Below, piece by piece: positions 1 to 6,751 of a stretch of DNA of 7,053 nucleotides. Location: contig CAAFXX010000570.1 of NCBI GenBank assembly GCA_900767075.1, positions 1 to 7,053 of the forward strand. Direction: 5' to 3'. The first letter of the stretch is position 1; every line of letters begins with the position of its first letter. The position numbers and the translations under genes are program-made. The notes below the pieces were generated by a model. The model was not told where the DNA came from. It made no database searches and worked only from the letters and a program-made list of their open reading frames with translations. This DNA comes from Bacteroidales bacterium (lineage in GTDB: Bacteria > Bacteroidota > Bacteroidia > Bacteroidales > Muribaculaceae).

Positions 1-1923
1 CACGCCGCTCTCCCGATCTCCTTCAAGTTTGCCGGTCACGACGCCCTTAAACTTGAAATCTTCACGCCCGGAGCCGATACAATTTTCGGAGTGACCTTCA
101 TGGTTCTCGCTCCGGAATCAAAATATGTTCCCCTGCTTACCACTCCGGAGCAGAAAGCGGCAGTCGACGCCTATCTCGACGAGGTGAAGCACAAGACAGA
201 GCGCGAGCGCCAGATTGAGAAGAAAGTATCGGGCGTATTCACGGGCAGCTATGCCGTAAATCCCCTCACGGGTCAAGAAATCCCGGTTTGGGTGAGCGAT
301 TATGTACTTGCCGGCTACGGCACGGGCGCCATCATGGCTGTTCCGGCTCATGACTCGCGCGACTACGCCTTCGCACGCCACTTCAACCTTCCTATAATCC
401 CCCTCATCGAAGGCGCGGATGTTTCCGAAGAGAGCTTCGACGCCAAAGAGGGCAAGATGATCAATTCCAAGGGCCAGAAACTTGACCTCAACGGTATGGA
501 GGTTAAGGACGCAATCACCGCCACAAAGAAATTCATCGAAGAGGAGGGTCTCGGAAAGGTGAAGACAAATTACCGCCTCCGTGATGCCATCTTCTCGCGC
601 CAGCGCTACTGGGGCGAGCCTTTCCCCGTCTATTATAAGGACGGCGTTGCATATCTCATGGATGAATCAGCCCTTCCGCTTCACCTTCCGCAGGTTGACA
701 GCTACCTCCCCACAGAGGACGGTCAACCCCCGCTCGGACGCGCCAAAGGCTGGACTACACCAGAAGGATATCCCATCGAGCTCTGCACGATGCCCGGCTT
801 CGCAGGTTCATCGGCATACTACCTGCGATATATGGATCCGCATAACGAGCACGCGCTCGTCAGCCCGGAAGCCGACGCCTACTGGCGCAATGTCGACCTC
901 TATGTCGGAGGCTCGGAACACGCCACCGGTCACCTTATCTATTCCCGTTTCTGGAATAAATTCCTTTATGACCTCGGGATCGTGGTCGAGCCGGAACCGT
1001 TCAAAAAACTTGTCAACCAGGGTATGATCCAGGGACGCACAAGCTTCGTCTACAGGATCAAGAACACCAACACATTTGTAAGCCACGGTCTCCGCAAGCA
1101 GTACGACACCACCCCTATCCGCGTCGACATCAGCCTTGTGAACAACGATGTGCTCGACACCGAGGGATTCCGCAACTGGCGTCCTGAATATGCCGACGCA
1201 GAATTCGTGCTTGAGGACGGCAAGTATATCTGCGGCTATGCCGTGGAGAAAATGTCGAAGTCGATGTTCAACGTTGTCAATCCCGACGACATCGTAGAAC
1301 GCTACGGAGCCGACACGCTGAGACTTTATGAAATGTTCCTCGGCCCCATCGAGCAGTCGAAGCCATGGGACACCAACGGCATCGACGGCGTGAACCGCTT
1401 CCTGAAGAAATTGTGGAATCTCTTCGAGAAGGCAGACCTCGCTTCCGACAGGTCCATGACCCGCGAGGAGGCACGCTCAGTCAATAAGCTCATCAAGAAA
1501 GTTACCGACGACATCGAGACCTTCTCCTACAACACATCGGTGGCGGCCTTCATGATCGCCGTAAACGAGCTGACAGCCATGAAGTCGACAAGCCGCGAGG
1601 CAATGGAGATAATCACGCGCCTCATAGCTCCGTTCGCGCCGCACATCGCCGAGGAGTTCTATCACCGTCTCGGTCACGAAGGCTCTGTGGTCGATGCCGC
1701 ATGGCCGGAGTTCGACCCGAACGCAGTGGCGGAGGATACCGTGAAATATCCCGTCAGCTTCAACGGAAAGATGCGCTATACCATCGAGGTGCCCGCTGGA
1801 GCCTCGAAGGACGACGTTCAGGCTGCCGCACTTGCCGACAGCGCCGCCGCCAAGTGGCTCGACGGGAAAACGCCCAAAAAGATAATCATTGTGCCGGGCA
1901 AAATTGTTAACATTGTAGTGTGA
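1..1923 (+). CDS. leuS: Leucyl-tRNA synthetase, C-terminal 640 residues (5' truncated by window edge)
   Basis: Class I aminoacyl-tRNA synthetase that charges tRNA-Leu with leucine in the cytoplasm. The reading frame is open from base 1, so the gene begins outside the window; Bacteroidota LeuRS is usually around 900-950 residues, so roughly the first 300 are missing. Residues here count from base 1. The fragment opens inside the CP1 editing domain (IFGVTFMVLAPES near 28-40; GTGAIMAVPAHDSRD, with D118, R120 and D121 matching the conserved editing-site Asp/Arg/Asp of E. coli LeuRS). Then come SRQRYWG (199-205), YVGGSEHATGHL, a leucine-specific insertion of about 70 residues (346-416), the KMSKS ATP-binding loop (417-421), the helical anticodon-binding domain, and a C-terminal domain ending KIIIVPGKIVNIVV, typical of the family. 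The ATG at 91 is internal, not the start. Oddity: the threonine-rich editing motif, usually TTRPDT or similar, reads TPGADT (22-27). Identity is certain. Confidence 0.97.
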   Translation, partial: HAALPISFKFAGHDALKLEIFTPGADTIFGVTFMVLAPESKYVPLLTTPEQKAAVDAYLDEVKHKTERERQIEKKVSGVFTGSYAVNPLTGQEIPVWVSDYVLAGYGTGAIMAVPAHDSRDYAFARHFNLPIIPLIEGADVSEESFDAKEGKMINSKGQKLDLNGMEVKDAITATKKFIEEEGLGKVKTNYRLRDAIFSRQRYWGEPFPVYYKDGVAYLMDESALPLHLPQVDSYLPTEDGQPPLGRAKGWTTPEGYPIELCTMPGFAGSSAYYLRYMDPHNEHALVSPEADAYWRNVDLYVGGSEHATGHLIYSRFWNKFLYDLGIVVEPEPFKKLVNQGMIQGRTSFVYRIKNTNTFVSHGLRKQYDTTPIRVDISLVNNDVLDTEGFRNWRPEYADAEFVLEDGKYICGYAVEKMSKSMFNVVNPDDIVERYGADTLRLYEMFLGPIEQSKPWDTNGIDGVNRFLKKLWNLFEKADLASDRSMTREEARSVNKLIKKVTDDIETFSYNTSVAAFMIAVNELTAMKSTSREAMEIITRLIAPFAPHIAEEFYHRLGHEGSVVDAAWPEFDPNAVAEDTVKYPVSFNGKMRYTIEVPAGASKDDVQAAALADSAAAKWLDGKTPKKIIIVPGKIVNIVV

Positions 1924-1930
1924 GCCCGGC

Positions 1931-1950
1931 AAACGGCATCCGTGCCGTTT
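1931..1950 (+). other. Small perfect hairpin just after leuS
   Basis: An 8-bp perfect inverted repeat (AAACGGCA and TGCCGTTT) around a TCCG loop begins 7 nt after the leuS stop codon. No T-run follows, so by itself it is a poor intrinsic terminator. It may be a 3'-end stabilising stem, or act with the larger stem-loop about 20 nt downstream. The structure is read directly; its role is inferred. Confidence 0.45.
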
Positions 1951-1971
1951 CCGACAACCATATGCCAGATC

Positions 1972-2014
1972 GCTAAGAAACTGTTAGGCATAACAGTTTC
2001 TTAGCTGTTTATTT
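1972..2014 (+). terminator. Probable intrinsic terminator of leuS
   Basis: A perfect 15-bp inverted repeat (1972-1986 and 1991-2005) with a GGCA loop is followed by TGTTTATTT. It lies between leuS and the next gene in the same direction and separates their transcripts. The stem is AT-rich for a terminator and the T-run is interrupted, so termination is likely but not assured. The stem itself is symmetrical. Confidence 0.65.
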
Positions 2015-2055
2015 AAAACCCGCTTAATTCTTACATGTTATAATAAAATCGGATC

Positions 2056-3465
2056 ATGAATATCAAGAAACTGTTCATGCTGCTCGCCGGAGCCCTCGTG
2101 GCGATTCCCGGCTTCAGCAAGGAAAACGCCGGACTCGGCGACCGTCAGGCAGCCTCTCCAAGTCCTGAATGGATGGACTCGGCAGTAATTTACGAAGCCA
2201 ACCTGCGTCAGGGCACTCCCATGCGCAACCTTAAGGGACTTCAGCTTGAGCTTCCGCGTCTCCGCGATCTCGGAGTCGACATTATCTGGCTCATGCCCAT
2301 CCATCCCATCAGCGAGATCGGACGCAAGGGATCGCTCGGCTCCTATTATGCCGTCCGCGACTACAAGGCAGTCAATCCGGAATTCGGCACCATGGAGGAT
2401 CTCAAGGAGTTCGTCAGAACGGCTCATGCCAACGGAATGAAGGTCATCCTTGATGAAGTCTGCAATCATACCGGTCGCGACAACGCCTGGGTAAAGGATC
2501 ACCCGGAGTATTACAAGAAAAACGACAAGGGCGAGATGTTCGGTCCCTACGACTGGACTGACGTTTATGTTCTCGACTATACGAACCCGGATACACGCAA
2601 GGCAATGATCGACGCCTTGAAATACTGGGTGCGTGAGGCTGACATCGACGGTTACCGCTGCGACGTCGCCGGAGAGGTACTCACAGACTTCTGGGAGGAG
2701 GCACGTCCGGAGCTTCAGGCCATCAAGCCAGTGTTCATGCTTGCCGAAGCATCCAAGCCGGAATTGCTGCTGAAAGCCTTCGACGCCGATTATGCATGGC
2801 CCATGAAGGACGTTTTCAACGCCATCGCCGCCACAAAAGGGGTGAACGGCTATGCCAAGGTAAAAAGACAGAAACTGCCCAAATCCGATGCTCAGGCTAT
2901 CCCTGCCCTCATCGAGAAACAGAAGAAGGAATATCCCGCAGGAAGCGTTCACATGAACATGATAACCAACCATGACCTCAATTCATGGGAGGGAACTGAA
3001 TTCGAAAGACTCGGTCCCGCGACCGGAACTTTCGCTGTGCTCAGCTATACGCTTCCCGGAATGCCAATGCTTTACACAGGTCAGGAAGTGGGGTTCAACC
3101 ATCCTTTCGAATTTTTCGAGCAGGACAGCATCATGCCGAATTACACACGCAACGAGTTCACCGCTTTCTATGAGAGCCTCAATGCCTTGAAGCACCGCAA
3201 CCAGGCTCTCAAGGCAAGCCAGCCCATAGAAAACACCAAATTCATCACCGCAGAGAATCCGGATATACTGACGTTCTCCCGCAAGGATAAGGACGGCGAC
3301 GAGGTAGTGGTAATCGCCAACCTCTCGAACGAGCCGGCAAAGGTGGCTTATAAAAAAGACGCTCCCGATATCAGGGGTATGATCAACTGGTTCACCGCCA
3401 CCGACGCCGAGATGCCGACGAATCTGGCGCCGTGGCAGTATGTTGTGTTTGCAAAAAATAAATAA
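2056..3465 (+). CDS. Exported GH13 alpha-amylase-family glycoside hydrolase
   Basis: A 469-residue enzyme predicted to hydrolyse or transfer alpha-1,4-glucosidic linkages in starch- or glycogen-like glucans. The N-terminus is a Sec signal peptide: MNIKKLF, a hydrophobic stretch LLAGALVAIPGF, and probable cleavage near residue 21. There is no lipobox cysteine, so a periplasmic location is more likely than a surface lipoprotein. All four GH13 conserved regions are visible: DEVCNHT (133-139), GYRCDVAG with the nucleophile D203, LAEAS with the acid/base E231, and TNHD with the transition-state Asp D307. SYYAVRDYKAVNPEFGT (96-112) is the usual beta-barrel segment before region I. The C-terminus (from about residue 390) fits the small beta domain of the family. 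No carbohydrate-binding module is obvious. The ATG at 2056 is chosen because the signal peptide starts there. No SusC/SusD or regulator lies next to it, so it appears to be a single-gene unit between two terminators. Family assignment is strong; exact substrate is not determinable. Confidence 0.93.
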   Translation: MNIKKLFMLLAGALVAIPGFSKENAGLGDRQAASPSPEWMDSAVIYEANLRQGTPMRNLKGLQLELPRLRDLGVDIIWLMPIHPISEIGRKGSLGSYYAVRDYKAVNPEFGTMEDLKEFVRTAHANGMKVILDEVCNHTGRDNAWVKDHPEYYKKNDKGEMFGPYDWTDVYVLDYTNPDTRKAMIDALKYWVREADIDGYRCDVAGEVLTDFWEEARPELQAIKPVFMLAEASKPELLLKAFDADYAWPMKDVFNAIAATKGVNGYAKVKRQKLPKSDAQAIPALIEKQKKEYPAGSVHMNMITNHDLNSWEGTEFERLGPATGTFAVLSYTLPGMPMLYTGQEVGFNHPFEFFEQDSIMPNYTRNEFTAFYESLNALKHRNQALKASQPIENTKFITAENPDILTFSRKDKDGDEVVVIANLSNEPAKVAYKKDAPDIRGMINWFTATDAEMPTNLAPWQYVVFAKNK

Positions 3466-3498
3466 ACCATATTTGCTGCAACCGAAATAAGAGTAAAG

Positions 3499-3542
3499 AG
3501 GGCTGATTCCCAAAGACCGGAATCAGCCCTTTTCATATTTTT
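3499..3542 (+). terminator. Strong intrinsic terminator after the GH13 gene
   Basis: A perfect 12-bp GC-rich stem (3499-3510, AGGGCTGATTCC, pairing with 3519-3530) with an 8-nt loop is followed by TTTCATATTTTTT. It starts 33 nt after the GH13 stop codon and separates this gene from the epimerase downstream. Confidence 0.88.
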
Positions 3543-3602
3543 TGAGCCAAAAGACAATTATTTCATGCTTTCACTAAAATATATATGGGTGCCAATGAGT
3601 TA

Positions 3603-3610
3603 TATCTTTA
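3603..3610 (+). promoter_or_regulatory. Candidate -7 box upstream of the epimerase
   Basis: TATCTTTA matches the Bacteroides -7 element TAnnTTTG at all but the last base and would give a leader of about 30 nt before the ATG at 3650. No TTG is found at the expected -33 position, where the sequence is ATATATGGG. A promoter is expected here because a terminator lies just upstream, but this exact placement is weak. Confidence 0.3.
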
Positions 3611-3649
3611 GATTCCAATAGTGGGCACATAATCTATGATACTTTCCAA

Positions 3650-4645
3650 ATGAACGTTACCCTGATCGGTGCAAGCGGATTTGTTGGCACGCGCCTTATC
3701 AATGTTCTTGCAAAAGAACCTCAAAAATACCGGTGTAAAAATATTGACCTGTTGCCGAGTCATTTCTATAACGATTTGACGGTAATCGGAGATGTACGCG
3801 ACCCCGAGAATATGGAAAGCGGACTTAAGGATGCCGATGTGGTCATTCTTCTTGCTGCGCAGCACCGCGACGACGTGAGTCCGGTGTCGTTGTATTACGA
3901 TACAAACGTCGGCGGAATGAAAACCACCCTCGAGGCGATGGAGAAGAACAACTGCAAGCGTATCATATTTTTCTCATCGGTGGCGGTCTATGGTCTCAAT
4001 AAAAAGAATCCGGATGAGAACCATCCAGCCGACCCCTTCAACCATTACGGGAAATCAAAATGGCAGGCTGAGGAAGTGCTCCGCGAATGGTATAAGAGCC
4101 ATCCCGACTGGAACATCGACATCATCCGCCCGACTGTTATTTTCGGCGAGCGAAACAGAGGAAATGTCTACAATCTTCTCAAACAGATATCTTCAGGCAA
4201 ATTCCTGATGGTCGGCAAAGGCAACAACCGGAAATCCATGGCATATGTCGGAAATATCGCGGCTTTCGTGAAATATCTCATCGACAATGTGTCGACAGGT
4301 TACAATGTTTACAATTACATCGACAAGCCCGATACAGACATGAACCAGCTGGTAGAGCACGTGTCGGCGGTTCTGTCGAAACATATACCCACCACACATT
4401 TCCCCTACTGGCTCGGAATGTGCGGCGGCTACTGCTTTGACATCCTTGCAAAAATCACGGGCAAAAAGCTCACGGTTTCTTCCGTCAGGGTAAAGAAATT
4501 CTGCGCCACCACCGAATTCGATGCCTCGAAAGTACATTCGTGCGGATTCAAGGCGCCCTATACCCTTAAAGAAGGTCTCGCCCGGACTCTCGAGTTCGAG
4601 TTCATTCATCCCAGACCGGATGAAATCACCTACGTTTCCGAATAA
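3650..4645 (+). CDS. NAD-dependent epimerase/dehydratase, extended SDR family (nucleotide-sugar type)
   Basis: A 331-residue cytoplasmic enzyme of the extended short-chain dehydrogenase/reductase family, which use bound NAD(P) to epimerise, dehydrate or reduce nucleotide sugars. The Rossmann dinucleotide-binding motif GASGFVG is at residues 7-13, LLAAQH follows at about 73-78, SSVAVYG at 109-115 supplies the active-site Ser, and YGKSK (Y133, K137) is the catalytic Tyr-x-x-x-Lys. IIRPTVIFGERNRG (around 162-175) is the usual substrate-side segment after the catalytic pair. Length is normal and nothing is missing. The start is the ATG placed right before the Rossmann fold. It precedes a glycosyltransferase gene by 343 nt, which suggests supply of a sugar donor for a surface glycan. 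Whether it acts as a 4-epimerase, 4,6-dehydratase or 4-ketoreductase cannot be told from the sequence alone. Confidence 0.9.
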   Translation: MNVTLIGASGFVGTRLINVLAKEPQKYRCKNIDLLPSHFYNDLTVIGDVRDPENMESGLKDADVVILLAAQHRDDVSPVSLYYDTNVGGMKTTLEAMEKNNCKRIIFFSSVAVYGLNKKNPDENHPADPFNHYGKSKWQAEEVLREWYKSHPDWNIDIIRPTVIFGERNRGNVYNLLKQISSGKFLMVGKGNNRKSMAYVGNIAAFVKYLIDNVSTGYNVYNYIDKPDTDMNQLVEHVSAVLSKHIPTTHFPYWLGMCGGYCFDILAKITGKKLTVSSVRVKKFCATTEFDASKVHSCGFKAPYTLKEGLARTLEFEFIHPRPDEITYVSE

Positions 4646-4988
4646 CCGGCACTCTTTCCATAATTCCGGCATTTCGGGCGCCATCTTAAACGGCATTTTA
4701 AAACGTGTTCATATCTGCACCCTCTTTATAATAAAAGGGGGGGGGATTCGTTATTACATTGAAGCCGCAGCAAAACGCGGCTCTTATCTGTATCTTCACA
4801 TGAGAAAAGACAGAGAACCTAAAGACTACACCCATAATACAAAATCCGATGTTTCCCCGTCTTTTACATGCGCGGATACTTTGTGTGAAGCTCCGTCGGC
4901 ATACAATGCGCCGACCCTCCCTACGGATGCAGCCACAGCGGTTGTCGGAACAAGCATTACGATAAAATTGAAAAAGAATACAGACAGA
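4646..4988. other. 343-nt spacer between epimerase and glycosyltransferase
   Basis: No convincing gene is seen. The glycosyltransferase frame happens to stay open through the whole spacer, back to an ATG at 4620 overlapping the epimerase end, but the translated stretch has no known domain and does not look like a family 2 glycosyltransferase N-terminus. A 63-codon open frame on the minus strand (5017-4826) with a hydrophobic N-terminus overlaps it. The spacer holds a G9 tract (4737-4745), an imperfect CCCTCTTTA/TAAAAGGGG inverted repeat just around it, and a small AGCCGC/GCGGCT hairpin. TACTTTG at 4877-4883 resembles a -7 box with one base missing. No clear terminator for the epimerase is visible. 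Confidence 0.5.
4737..4745 (+). repeat. Homopolymeric G9 tract
   Basis: Nine consecutive Gs follow TAATAAAA in the spacer before the glycosyltransferase gene. Runs of this length are prone to slipped-strand length changes. It would lie inside the coding region only if translation began at the far upstream ATG at 4620; otherwise it is in the leader or upstream of it. An assembly or sequencing length error is also possible. Confidence 0.9.
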
Positions 4989-5846
4989 ATGGCACCCCAT
5001 AAAGATCCGATGGTCACAGCGTCGATTGTGGTTCATCAAAGTCCTGCCGATCAACTTCGGAAGGCGCTTATGCTGTTACATGCCGACCGTGTCGATAAAA
5101 TCTGGATCATCGACAACAGTCCCAAGGACACTCTTTCTGCCGTTGCCAAAGAATTTCCTGAGTGTATATATAAATATGTCGAAAACCGTGGGTTCGGTGC
5201 CGGCCACAATATAGCGATAAAGGAAGCTGCCAGGCTCGGCAGCGATTATCATCTGGTGATGAATTCCGACGTTTCGTGGGAAGGTTCCGTCATAGGCGCC
5301 ATGACAGAATTCATGGAGAAGAACAAGGACGTGGCTCTTGTCGGCCCGAAGGTATATTACCCCGACGGCACTCTGCAGTATTCCTGCCGAATGCTTCCCA
5401 CCCCGGCGGACCTGCTTCTGAAACGCTTCGTTCCCCTCTGCCTGATAAAGAAGAAGATGGATTCATATCTTCTTGCCTTCGCCAACCATGACCTTCCGTT
5501 CGAATGTCATTACCTGCCTGGTTCTTTCCTTTTTATGCGGACTTCGGACCTGATGGAAGCCGGCGGTTTCGACGAACAGTTCTTCATGTATGCGGAAGAT
5601 ATCGACCTTTCACGCCGTCTGGCACAGAAAAAACGTGTGCTCTACTGGCCCAAGGTTAGCATCGTCCACGAGCATGCAGCCGCATCGCGACACAGCCTTA
5701 AGATGCTTCGCATCCACATGGTCAGCCTTGCAAAATATTTCAACAAATGGGGCTGGCTTTTCGATTCAAAACGAAACCAGCTTAACCGCAACATGCTGCG
5801 GGACACCCCCAGAGCCCCATACCCCCGTCCTCGCGGCAGAGGATAA
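4989..5846 (+). CDS. Family 2 glycosyltransferase, rhamnosyltransferase-like
   Basis: A 285-residue cytoplasmic or membrane-associated GT-A fold enzyme that transfers a sugar from a nucleotide-sugar donor to a glycan or lipid-linked acceptor. Visible features in order: TASIVVHQSP (beta-1 strand, about 10-19), IWIIDNSPKD with the first Asp, ENRGFGAGHN (65-74), NSDV (92-95) as the DxD-like metal/nucleotide site, PDGTLQYSCR, LPGSFLFMR, and GFDEQFFMYAEDIDLSRR with the ED pair at 203-204. This set is typical of the GT2 group that includes dTDP-rhamnosyltransferases such as WbbL/RfbF, but the sugar is not determinable. The start is uncertain: ATG 4989 is chosen, since ATG 5010 is right at the first strand and ATGs at 4801 or 4620 would add residues without homology-like content. 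The TAA stop overlaps the terminator palindrome. The upstream epimerase is a plausible source of its donor sugar. Confidence 0.88.
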   Translation: MAPHKDPMVTASIVVHQSPADQLRKALMLLHADRVDKIWIIDNSPKDTLSAVAKEFPECIYKYVENRGFGAGHNIAIKEAARLGSDYHLVMNSDVSWEGSVIGAMTEFMEKNKDVALVGPKVYYPDGTLQYSCRMLPTPADLLLKRFVPLCLIKKKMDSYLLAFANHDLPFECHYLPGSFLFMRTSDLMEAGGFDEQFFMYAEDIDLSRRLAQKKRVLYWPKVSIVHEHAAASRHSLKMLRIHMVSLAKYFNKWGWLFDSKRNQLNRNMLRDTPRAPYPRPRGRG

Positions 5847-5877
5847 AAAAAAGACCTTTTGAAAAGGTCTTTTTTTT
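5845..5877. terminator. Symmetrical bidirectional terminator between convergent glycosyltransferases
   Basis: A perfect palindrome around G5861: A8, GACC, T4, G, A4, GGTC, T8. Read from either strand it gives a GACC/GGTC stem followed by eight Ts. It begins inside the stop codon of the plus-strand glycosyltransferase and lies 117 nt beyond the stop of the minus-strand one, so it can serve both genes. Confidence 0.9.
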
Positions 5878-5940
5878 ATTGAAGTCGTCGTTTAAACTAA
5901 TTTTTATGGTGAGGTTCATTAAGGTTTAGGAGCGGATTTC

Positions 5941-5979
5941 CCCGGTCGAAAATGGGGCGGACTCCCGGTCGGTGCCGAC
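5941..5979. repeat. Short direct repeat and hairpin in the convergent spacer
   Basis: The 8-mer CCCGGTCG occurs at 5941-5948 and again at 5964-5971, 23 nt apart start to start. The second copy runs into a small perfect hairpin (GTCGG TG CCGAC, 5968-5979). The 5878-5993 spacer is otherwise featureless and has no gene. The role is unknown and chance is possible. Confidence 0.35.
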
Positions 5980-5993
5980 GAGGAAGTTATTTT

Positions 5994-6698
5994 TCAAATG
6001 AGGTTCAGCCTCCTCTTCATGAGATTGAGCAGGAGATCAAGACGGTAACGGATGCGGAAGCCGAGGCTCAGGCTGCTTTTCGAACCTGTCGATGAGGCAT
6101 TCTCGCCATGACGGCGGAAAAGTATAAGTCTGTCGGGGATAAACGCGGCATTGAAAAATGTCGCCCCCACAAAACCGAGCCACAGGTCGTGCATGGCTAT
6201 CCTTTTAGGGAATGGAAGCGACTTTTCGAGCACATTGCGCCTGAAAGCCATGTTGCAGCCCATATAACTGTTATGGATAATATTGACCGATACCTTCGGA
6301 GATGGAAGCTTGCCATGATATGACTCCTTGATTACATTCAGGTCGCTGTCGACCACAGTGCAGTCGGATGCCACGAGATCATGATTCTCCAGCGCCTTCA
6401 TCATGACCTTCACCTTGTCGGCTTTCCAGACGTCATCCTGATCAGATAGGAAAATATAGTCACCCTTTGCCTTTTTGAGGGCATTTTCAAAATTATATGT
6501 AGGCGAATGAAATGTATTGCCGCCGAAAATCTGGATACGGCGGTCACCGATTGACTCCACGACACTCACAGTGCCGTCGGTCGACGAATCATCGGAAATG
6601 ATCACTTCATCGTCCTCTCCCAACTGGGAAAGAATCGACTCGAGCTGTTCCCTGATATATTTTCCTCCGTTATAGGTGGCGATACAGACTGAGATCAT
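5994..6698 (-). CDS. Family 2 glycosyltransferase (GT-A fold), rhamnosyl-/glucosyltransferase-like
   Basis: A 234-residue cytoplasmic-side glycosyltransferase. Visible features: MISVCIATYNGGKYIREQLE (1-20), the classic GT2 N-terminus; ISDDSSTDGT (34-43) with the donor-binding Asp pair; FLSDQDDVW (83-91) as the DxD-type metal site; MGCNMAFRR (146-154); MHDLW (169-173), which supplies the likely catalytic Asp; and FRRHGENAS (204-212), the conserved HG.N segment of this subgroup. A basic C-terminal tail, rich in Arg and Leu (about 219-234), may be membrane-associating. An ATG at 6725 would add nine residues (MHKYLEPAN) before the fold; the ATG at 6698 is preferred because related proteins usually begin exactly at MISVCIATYNG. 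It is convergent with the other glycosyltransferase and shares its terminator. Donor and acceptor are unknown. A REP-like element lies just upstream, so its promoter must lie in or beyond that element, or in the short gap; I could not place it. Confidence 0.9.
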   Translation of the reverse strand: MISVCIATYNGGKYIREQLESILSQLGEDDEVIISDDSSTDGTVSVVESIGDRRIQIFGGNTFHSPTYNFENALKKAKGDYIFLSDQDDVWKADKVKVMMKALENHDLVASDCTVVDSDLNVIKESYHGKLPSPKVSVNIIHNSYMGCNMAFRRNVLEKSLPFPKRIAMHDLWLGFVGATFFNAAFIPDRLILFRRHGENASSTGSKSSLSLGFRIRYRLDLLLNLMKRRLNLI

Positions 6699-6751
6699 AT
6701 TTGCGGGCTCTAAATATTTATGCATTCAGCCGCATGATAGGATATCCATCC

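Noticed and set aside
1477..1932. A 151-codon open frame on the minus strand opposite the leuS 3' end
   Set aside because: Antisense to a certain gene whose GC-biased codons keep other frames open; the translation shows no domain.
2039..2044. TATAAT upstream of the GH13 gene as a promoter -10 box
   Set aside because: It would place the transcription start only about 6 nt before the ATG, and Bacteroidota promoters use TAnnTTTG instead; no proper -33 element is seen.
2038..2973. A 311-codon open frame on the minus strand opposite the GH13 gene
   Set aside because: It is the mirror of a gene with intact catalytic motifs; its length follows from codon bias and it has no recognisable family.
2983..3513. 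A 176-codon minus-strand frame across the GH13 3' end and terminator
   Set aside because: It runs through the terminator stem and is antisense to coding sequence, with no domain features.
4193..4696. A 167-codon minus-strand frame opposite the epimerase
   Set aside because: Shadow of the epimerase, whose SDR motifs are clear.
6699..6725. Upstream ATG at 6725 as start of the minus-strand glycosyltransferase
   Set aside because: It adds only MHKYLEPAN ahead of the canonical N-terminus; related proteins usually start at MISVCIATYNG. It remains possible.
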